Below, one piece after another: positions 57,179 through 64,000 of a DNA stretch of 64,000 nt. The stretch lies in assembly GCA_010015655.1 (NCBI GenBank), contig ML976657.1:1-64000 (forward strand). Direction: 5' to 3'. This DNA is from Bimuria novae-zelandiae CBS 107.79. Its lineage: Eukaryota; Ascomycota; Dothideomycetes; Pleosporales; Didymosphaeriaceae. A model generated the notes under the pieces. The model was not told the DNA's origin and did not search any database. It saw only the letters and a program-made list of their open reading frames with translations. Both the position numbers and the translations under genes were made by a program. Each line of letters opens with the position of its first letter. Positions within the stretch are counted from its first letter, which is position 1.

Positions 57179-57609
57179 TTATGAGCTAGCAGGGTGCTGT
57201 AAGCCCTAGCCAGGGATTATTCTGCGCTTGTATGGATGTAAAATTACGTGGCGTTCAGAAGAAAAAGACACTGACTGAAGCAGCGTCTTATTAGAAACGT
57301 TACCGAACACGACCCTCAATTTCTGAAAATTTTGGCTTACTTAGCGTCTTTTCAGACGTTTTGGCTGAAAAGTTGGGCGCACCGAACAGACCCTAAGTTG
57401 GAAAAGGCCATTTGGTACTGACGCTGCAGTTCGCGTCGGGATTCGCGACAAGTCTGCAGCGGTGCCGGCACTGGTGCTCGAGACACCAGCAAGAGAGGTC
57501 GAACAAGTGGCCAAAAGCCCACGTCGACAGTGCGAGGCTCCACCGTCAAATTCCATATTCGAGCGCGGAGTTCGAATGGCAGCCGAGGAAAGGGGTGAAA
57601 GGTGGCCAT

Positions 57610-58119
57610 GCTGCTGTACCTCTGCCAAGACGTAGCCCAAAGTTTGTTGGCACGTGAGAGAGACAAGTGCGAGTTGTGAGTATTGCCAGCTCGTTTCGTT
57701 TCTCAAGAGTGCAGATGTGGATGCGGCTGTGTTCGGTTCGGTTGGGCGCGGTTGCAAGAACCAAATAATCTTAACTCAGGGCGCGAAAAGATTCGAGCCG
57801 CTCGAGTGACAGGAAGTTCGCCCCGCCTTAGCGACAAGAAAAGAAGGAGTAGTTCTCAAACAAGATGCAAGGATTGACCGAGGCCGAATATCACAAGCAA
57901 ATTCCGCGATAAGACCTCACTGGCCAACAAGAATTGATGATGGGAAAATCAGTCGTTAATTTCCGATGAATTGTCCGGTGAAGCGAGAACCCAAAATAGG
58001 AAGTTATCTTAAGTAGGCTTGGTCTAGTTAATATTGAAGTACGCAAATCTACTAGTTTACTTAGCTAATGCGGCTCTGCGGCGTGGTACGCCCCGCATGC
58101 GCCCTGCATCCGTGCCTGC
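57610..58119. other. Promoter side of split 2EXR gene
   Basis: About 510 bp between the 2EXR start and Tc1 copy C. The 2EXR frame is open upstream to 57666. Its promoter would lie here, apparently free of insertions and RIP. No other gene is seen. Confidence 0.4.
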
Positions 58120-59865
58120 TACAAAGGGTAAGCTCAAGAAGCCTGTTACTCACGTGATGCAGGGATTCTTGCAGGGGTTGCAACACCAAAACTTCGGCAT
58201 CTTGATCGCATCAAATTTCATCAAAAATACGCCCAAATAAGGCCTTTTGAGATAATCTGGCTATGCTGTGAAGTTGTTCTGGCCACCTGCTTGCTCACAT
58301 TGGTGTGCAATATGGTAAAAGTACGTAGGATGAAGCTTCTCGGCCATGTACTGCCTCATCTCCTCATCGTGCTGCCATATATCTTGTACGTACTTTTCGG
58401 CTGCCTTCTTAGCCTCTTTAGAACTAGAGTGGCAGTCGTAACTCTCTAGATAACCTTCAAGTCGCCCAAAACAGCGCTCAATTGGGTGTAAATCGGGTGA
58501 ATTTGGAGGTTGAGGAGCGAACTTGATTCCCAGCCGCTCAATATCTGGCTGGCAGTAACGTAGGCCAAGTGTGTGGAGGCGTACGTTATCCTGCACTAGA
58601 TAGATAGCAGCACGTTGATTATGATCGCGTACGGCGCAGTAGTATGGAAACACCTGTTTCTTCAAGATGGTCTCAGCGTACCAAAGACCGTTCATACCTT
58701 TCCCTCCTTTATATACAAACTCCTCATAAGAAAAGAACTCCTCGATTGTCTGTAGTTTCTTAGTACCTTTACGGAGAGCTCCACCTTTCTTGCCTGCTGC
58801 TTTGTTTGCTGCTAAGGCAATTTTGTTGCTTTGAACAATATTGTGATTGATCTCTCGAAGTTGTCGCTCCTCTGCGGTGCCAGAGACCTTCGCGCGAGAT
58901 CGCTTGGCCTGGATAGCCTTCTTTGCCTCATCATTTGCCTGAGCAACGCGTTGTATTAGATCCTCACGGCTCTCGTTGTCGTCCTTTGCCCATACGATAC
59001 AGGGACGTAGGTGGGAGCAAGTAGTATCTGTTGACGTCGCAGCGCAGATCATAAGGCTGAAACTTGGAGGCGCACTCGGCAGCGCAAACTTGTTACTATC
59101 AGATCCCTTAGGTCGCGAGATCTTCTGCTTGCCGCCTCGTAAATTACGCCCACCAATAGCCTTTGACGTCTCATCGTAACACACAAAGATGATGTGTGGA
59201 AAGTGGAGGTTGTATTCAGCCTTAAGCCATGCAGAATATTTGAGTCGGTTGTCCTCGTCGTCGCTATCGAGCATCGGTTTCTTTGGCCGTACTCCGCGAG
59301 TTATAGCGTAATTGTGATAGTCGTCGCGGTGCTCCCTGGCGATCTTAAGGACAGTATTTTCGCTCAGCGTGATGCCAGCTTCCGCGCAGACATGCTGCAC
59401 TGCTTTATGCACACGGTAAGTGCCAAATTGGATAATATCGTCCCGTAGCTTTGCGCTCAGGTCAGAGCCATTGCGCACCTTTGGTGGACGGCCAGGTGGA
59501 CGGACGCGTCTTTCTAGTGTTGCAGCGAGTAGATCTTTGAGCGAGTCGCCTTTTGCTATTGCTTTGACACGTCTGTAGGCCTGGCCAGCGGCCTTGTCGG
59601 TGATACCCAATTCGGTCGATATTTCAGGGAAGGTAAAGTTGCATTTATGCCTAAGAACAACAATAGCAGCAATTTGGGCCTCGGAGAGCCTTAGAGAGCC
59701 TTTTTTAGCGTAGAAATCGGACATTTGATAGAGATATGTGGTGTTGACGTCGTGGTGTTGAGGGCAGATGGAGCACTCGGAGCGTCGGAAGCCGATTTAC
59801 CTAGCGTCTCACTACCGTCTTGGCAGATCACGTGAGTAACAGGCTTCTTGAGCTTACCCTTTGTA
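58120..59865 (-). mobile_element. Intact Tc1/mariner element, copy C
   Basis: This 1746-bp element has TA at both ends and perfect inverted repeats of about 39 bp that start CAAAGGGTAAGCTCAAGAAG. The first ~10 bp match copies A and B; the rest of the repeat differs, so it is a separate subfamily. Its transposase gene is unbroken and shows no RIP-type change. By structure it is the only autonomous-looking transposon in the window. Confidence 0.95.
58261..59724 (-). CDS. Tc1/mariner-type transposase, intact
   Basis: An uninterrupted 487-residue frame starting MSDFYAKKGSLRLSEAQIAA. Residues 13-60 form a helix-turn-helix (IVVLRHKCNFTFPEISTELG, ITDKAAGQAYRRVK), and a second DNA-binding segment includes the GRPP hook (PPGRPPKVRNGSDLSAKLR). 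The DDE catalytic residues appear as Asp184 (FVCYDETSKA), Asp379 (LVQDNVRLHT) and Glu416 (DLHPIERCFG). There are 36 residues between the second Asp and Glu, against 34 in Tc1 itself. A long Lys-rich insert lies between the first two. The protein cuts the element at TA and reinserts it. The fresh frame and perfect ends suggest recent arrival or escape from RIP. Confidence 0.95.
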   Translation of the reverse strand: MSDFYAKKGSLRLSEAQIAAIVVLRHKCNFTFPEISTELGITDKAAGQAYRRVKAIAKGDSLKDLLAATLERRVRPPGRPPKVRNGSDLSAKLRDDIIQFGTYRVHKAVQHVCAEAGITLSENTVLKIAREHRDDYHNYAITRGVRPKKPMLDSDDEDNRLKYSAWLKAEYNLHFPHIIFVCYDETSKAIGGRNLRGGKQKISRPKGSDSNKFALPSAPPSFSLMICAATSTDTTCSHLRPCIVWAKDDNESREDLIQRVAQANDEAKKAIQAKRSRAKVSGTAEERQLREINHNIVQSNKIALAANKAAGKKGGALRKGTKKLQTIEEFFSYEEFVYKGGKGMNGLWYAETILKKQVFPYYCAVRDHNQRAAIYLVQDNVRLHTLGLRYCQPDIERLGIKFAPQPPNSPDLHPIERCFGRLEGYLESYDCHSSSKEAKKAAEKYVQDIWQHDEEMRQYMAEKLHPTYFYHIAHQCEQAGGQNNFTA

Positions 59866-60005
59866 GCGTGAGAGCGCGTCACGGATGTGCACGCGTCTCG
59901 CGTTTGATGGCACGAGCGTCCCAGCCAACCTTCATACACGCTTCGTCTGTCGCTCTCTTTCTAATTTCTCATTCTTCTCACTGTACTTGTACATTTGTTT
60001 TCATC

Positions 60006-62864
60006 ATGGCGTCGCGACCAGAGCTAAAAGAGGAGGACGAGTCTAGCTTCTGTAAATTCTTTCGTAACCTTCCCCAGAATGATGATACCATACGCATATT
60101 CGACCGAGGAGATTATTACAGCTCCCACGGCGAGGGTGCAAAGCTTGTCGCCAATCATGTAAGCTCCTTCACCCGGTGTTCGATGCACTTGACTGACGAA
60201 ACAGGTCTACCGCACAACTGCCGTGATTCGCAAGCTGGGTCGCGAGCCAGGCCTTGAATCTGTCACCATGACCGTCACCGTCTTTCGAAACTTCCTTCGC
60301 GATGCACTCTTTCGATTGAGCAAACGAATAGAGATATGGCAGTCTTCAGGGAGGATGGCGTGGAAAGTCGCCAAGCAGGCCTCCCCTGGCAACCTGCAGG
60401 ACATCGAGGACGAGCTCGGCGGACAGGTCGAAAACGCGCCAATCATGTTGGCTGTCAAAGTGTCGGCAAAAGCGGGTGAAGCGCGCAATGTTGGCGTGTG
60501 CTTCGCTGATGCGAGCGTGCGAGAGCTGGGAGTAACGGAGTTCCTGGACAACGACCTCTATTCGAATTTTGAATCGCTCCTCATACAGCTTGGAGTGAAA
60601 GAATGCCTGATTCAGGCCGACGCTTCGAAGAAGGACGTGGAACTGGGCAAACTTCGAACTATTGCCGACAACTGCGGTTGTGCAGTAGCAGAGCGAGGGA
60701 CAGCAGACTTTGGCACGAAGGACATTGACCAGGATCTCCCACGACTGCTCAAGGGCGAACATGCGGCAGGAACACTTCCTCAAACCGACCTAAAATTGGC
60801 CATGGGCGCAGCAGCAGCTCTCATCAAGTATCTTGGCGTGATGGCAGACTCATCCAACTTTGGGCAATACCAGTTGTACCAGCATGACCTATCACAGTAC
60901 ATGAAGCTCGATTCGGCGGCACTGAAAGCTCTGAACCTCATGCCAGGCCCAAGAGACGGCGCAAAAACAATGAGTCTGTACGGCCTGCTGAACCATTGCA
61001 AAACACCTACCGGAAGTCGGCTTCTGGCGCAATGGCTCAAACAGCCACTTATGAACGTGAAGGACATCGAGAGACGGCAACAGCTGGTTGAGGCATTTGT
61101 CAACGACACCGAGTTGAGACAGACTATGCAGGAAGAACATCTCCGCTCTATACCGGATCTGTATCGGCTCGCGAAGAAGTTCCAACGGAAGGTTGCCAAC
61201 CTAGAAGATGTTGTGCGAACATACCAGGTTGTCATTCGCCTACCGGGCTTCATACAAGCGTTCGATGCAGTGATGGATGAGAAGTACAAGGATCCTCTGG
61301 ATGCGGAGTACACAACTAAGTTACGTGAATACGACACCGCCTTTGCCAAGCTGCAAGAGATGGTCGAGACCACTGTCGATCTGGATGCGCTCGACAACCA
61401 CGAGTTCATTATCAAATCGGAGTTTGATGAGAACCTAGGAACCATCCGCAAGCGTCTCGACAAGCTCAGGCGGCAAATGGATGAAGAACACATGAGCGTA
61501 GGTCGAGACCTCAAACAGGATACAGAGAAGAAGTTGTTCTTAGAGAACCACCGCGTGCACGGGTGGTGCTTCAGGCTCACGCGCACGGAAGCTGGATGCA
61601 TCCGTGGCAAAAAGCAATATCAAGAATGCTCCACCCAGAAGAACGGTGTCTATTTCACAACATCGTCTCTGCAAGCTAAACGAAGGGAGTTTGATCAGCT
61701 ATCGGAGACATATAACCGGACACAGAGCGGCCTAGTCAACGAAGTCGTCACCGTAGCTTCATCCTATATCCCAGTCGTCGAGAAGCTAGCTGCGGTTCTC
61801 GCCCATCTCGACGTTATCGTAGCGTTCGCCCACGTTTCTGTTCACGCTCCTACTTCCTACACACGACCTACCATGCACCCGCGCGGCACCGGCAACACAA
61901 TATTGAAAGAAGCTCGCCACCCATGTCTTGAGATGCAGGACGACATTTCCTTCATCACCAACGACGTCAGCCTCGTGCGCGGTGAAAGCGAGTTCGCCAT
62001 CATTACAGGCCCGAACATGGGTATGTCCTCATCTTCCAGTCATCTGGATTCACTTGCTAATGATGTCCAGGCGGTAAATCGACATACATCCGGCAGATCG
62101 GAGTCATCGCGCTTATGGCGCAAATCGGCTGCTTCGTGCCTGCATCAGAAGCAGAGCTTACCATCTTCGACTGCATCCTCGCACGTGTCGGAGCAAGCGA
62201 CAGCCAGATCAAGGGTGTCTCGACATTCATGGCGGAGATGCTCGAGACTGCCAACATTCTGAAGTCGGCCACGAAAGAGTCGCTGATCATTATCGACGAA
62301 CTTGGTCGCGGAACGAGCACATACGATGGTTTCGGTCTCGCATGGGCTATCTCAGAGTACATCGTCAAGGAGATTGGCGCATTCGCTCTCTTTGCAACGC
62401 ATTTCCACGAACTCACTGCGCTGGTGAATACGTACCCGCAGGTTCAGAATCTTCACGTCGTAGCGCACATCTCCGAAGGCACTGAAGAGTCAGGCGCTGG
62501 TGTGCAAAAGAAGCGCGAGGTGACACTCCTGTACAAAGTCGAAGAGGGCGTGTGCGACCAATCCTTCGGCATCCACGTCGCAGAGCTTGTTCGCTTTCCG
62601 CAGAAGGTCATCAACATGGCCAAGCGGAAAGCTGATGAGCTGGAAGATTTCGCGGGCAAACATGAGAAAGGCTTCGTGCAGGCGAGCCACGAAGAAGTGG
62701 AGGAGGGAAGCAGGATGTTGAAGAAGGTGCTGTTAGAGTGGAAGAAGGAGGTAGAGAGCAAGGACTTGACGAAGACGCAGCAAGTGCAGAGAATGAAGGA
62801 ACTAGTCCTGGGTGAAGACGCGTTGATGAAGAATGCGTTCTTCAAGGGCATCCAGGCGTTGTAA
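60006..62864 (+). CDS. MSH2: DNA mismatch repair protein Msh2
   Basis: Three exons, 60006-60158, 60205-62020 and 62071-62864, give 920 residues, the family length. Msh2 pairs with Msh6 or Msh3 to recognise mismatches and loops in the nucleus. The domains follow in order: N-terminal mismatch-binding region ([20 protein letters not shown]), connector, lever and clamp helices, then the ABC ATPase with Walker [16 protein letters not shown] split by intron 2, signature [14 protein letters not shown], Walker [17 protein letters not shown] and the H-loop FATHFHE. It starts 141 bp right of Tc1 copy C, so the element may lie in its promoter. Confidence 0.97.
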
Positions 62865-63145
62865 ATTAAGAAGACGGATATGGCGTTCGTGGCGCATCCC
62901 CGGATACCCGTGGGCAGGTATGTGTATAGTGATACCAGGATTTTCCACATGGAATTTCGTGGACAACTTTGTGTTTTGGGAGCCGTGCTTCGGTGGCCGT
63001 GAGCCCTGTGACGCCACACCAACCCCACATCCGCGCTCGTCCCTGAGACATCCCACTTGCTCCAGGCTTCCGCTTCACACAACCTAACAGCTTCCCCAGT
63101 TCACCCACATAGTCGCGCCGTGCCTTTGGGCGCGCAGAACTCAAC

Positions 63146-64000
63146 ATGGCGCCCTCACAATCTCTTGTTGTACATCCTCATCCCCGTCCTCACGGTATCG
63201 CTCGCTAACCCCCACAGAACAAGCTCAAGGTGCAACTCAAGCTCTCCATATCCCGCCTGCGTATGGTCCAGCAAAAAGATTCCGCAAAAGCAAAGCAACA
63301 ACGGCGAGAAATGGCACAGCTCCTAGAAGTACGCAGCCGTCCACATATACCATCATCTATTCTTCGCTAACACGTCCTCGCGCTGTCCAGGCCGGGAAGC
63401 TCCAATCCGCCCGCATACGCGTCGAGAATATCATCCGCTCCGACATCACGACCGAACTTCATGAGATCCTCGAACTGTATTGCGAACTGTTACTTGCGCG
63501 TTCCCAGCTGCTCGACCCGCCGTCGTCGCCAGGATCGCACACTGGCGCGATCGAGCTAGACCCCGCGCTGGAGGAAGCTGTTCGGAGTATCATATACGCG
63601 GCGCCGCGGACGGACATCAAGGAACTGCAAGCCGTGCGTGCATTACTGGTCGAAAAATTCGGCAAAGACGTTGCGCTGGCGAGCATGGAGGGCGAGGGCG
63701 TCGCGGAGCGCGTCGTGAAGAAGTTGAAGGTCGAGACACCCAAGACTGAACTCGTCGACGCTTACCTGACTGAGATCGCGCGATTCTACGGTGTTCCTTT
63801 TGGGGAGCCCGAACCCGAGCAGGACGAAGACGACGACGATGAGCCGTCGGGGGGTGTCGCGGAAGAGAATCCCAAGGAATTGGAAACAACGTTGGAGGCC
63901 GACCCGAAGGCGTCGAGGAAGGAAGAGGAAGAGGAGGAGCTCGTGAAAGCTACACCGCCGAAGAAATTCGGCCCGCAGAGTCCGCTGAGGGTCGTGCCGC
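63146..64000 (+). CDS. IST1: IST1-like ESCRT-III regulator (5' part)
   Basis: Partial gene, cut by the window end. The exons I see are 63146-63166, 63218-63328 and 63391 to beyond 64000. The join gives MAPSQSL-NKLKVQLKLSIS then RLRMVQQKDSAKAKQQRREM and LLE-AGKLQSARIRVENIIRS with DITTELHEILELYCELLLA, the diagnostic IST1 domain. IST1 binds Vps4 and CHMP1/Did2 to tune ESCRT-III at endosomes and in cytokinesis. The acidic linker (EPEQDEDDDDEPSGG) is normal before the C-terminal MIT-interacting motif, which lies outside. The first intron starts with an unusual GTTGTA donor but has a good CTAAC branch site. Confidence 0.88.

Larger units (their letters stand above)
54073..57393. mobile_element. PIF/Harbinger DNA transposon with two genes
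   Basis: The ends are 17-bp inverted repeats GGGTCTGTTCGGTGCGC at 54073-54089 and 57377-57393. They are flanked by the 3-bp target duplication TAA (54070-54072 and 57394-57396), typical of this superfamily. Inside are two converging genes: a MYB/SANT-like protein on the plus strand and a DDE_Tnp_4 transposase on the minus strand. The centre (55310-56240) is AT-rich and RIP-damaged. Repeated AGCGTCTGAAAA motifs lie near both ends, and degraded copies of the terminal motif occur at 54184-54201 and 57297-57315. Confidence 0.95.
51506..57609 (-). pseudogene. 2EXR-domain gene split by two transposons
   Basis: Three minus-strand pieces belong together. 57609-57394 encodes MATFHPFPRLPFELRARIWN, the 2EXR domain start, through CRESRRELQRQYQMAFSNL. 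54069-54018 encodes GVSVDQYPQECANRNGP. 51906-51506 encodes NRCYLWVNFDIDLIDVG through the ending YDTGLPLGADAE and TGA. The gaps are exactly a Harbinger element with TAA on both sides and a Pogo element with TA on both sides. Dropping each element and one target copy leaves 216+52+401 nt, a continuous frame of 222 codons plus stop. 2EXR proteins are a large fungal family of unknown function. The pieces carry no stop or frameshift of their own. Confidence 0.9.

Overview
The window is nuclear DNA of a filamentous ascomycete (Pezizomycotina; a Dothideomycete is my inference). Evidence: compact genes with 45-60 bp GT-AG introns, fungal families (Zn2Cys6 regulator, RTA1, 2EXR, EI24/Rrt8-like), and transposons carrying C-to-T / G-to-A damage with CAG/TGG-to-TAG stops, the mark of repeat-induced point mutation (RIP). 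The species cannot be named from sequence alone.

Layout. 1-0.8 kb: 3' end of a RIP-damaged Tc1/mariner element (copy A). 1.3-12.2 kb: housekeeping and regulatory genes (CSN12/Thp1-like PCI protein, flavin monooxygenase, BTB protein, Zn2Cys6 regulator, F-box protein). 12.2-15.1 kb: accessory gap with a variant 5S rRNA gene, a 5S fragment, a RIP-altered repeat that recurs at 17.5 kb, and a coding relic. 15.1-22.0 kb: membrane proteins and a PLP-dependent lyase. 22.0-29.6 kb: dense block with an EI24/Rrt8-like protein, mitochondrial dihydrolipoyl dehydrogenase, Sld2, proteasome Rpn12 and mitochondrial ribosomal uL11. 30-35 kb: a 48-residue membrane peptide and a decayed pseudokinase gene. 35.2-37.2 kb: Tc1 copy B, with a 248-bp solo LTR inside it. 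38.1-46.3 kb: Prp6, a conserved fungal protein, a LENG1-like Cir_N protein, dienelactone hydrolase and a small membrane protein. 47-60 kb: transposon island with a 5'-truncated Copia, a Pogo element, a PIF/Harbinger element and an intact Tc1 element (copy C). 60-64 kb: MSH2 and the start of an IST1 homologue.

The main discovery is in the island. A 2EXR-domain gene on the minus strand is cut into three pieces by a Pogo element (TA target duplication) and a Harbinger element (TAA target duplication) inserted only 50 bp apart. Removing each element with one copy of its target duplication gives one uninterrupted 222-codon frame. The insertions are therefore young relative to decay of the host gene, although both elements already carry RIP-like stops. 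The four transposon families, their nesting and their uneven RIP damage give a relative timeline of the locus.

Most other genes are ordinary single-copy cellular genes that do not form one pathway. No secondary-metabolite cluster, CRISPR array or convincing tRNA gene was found.
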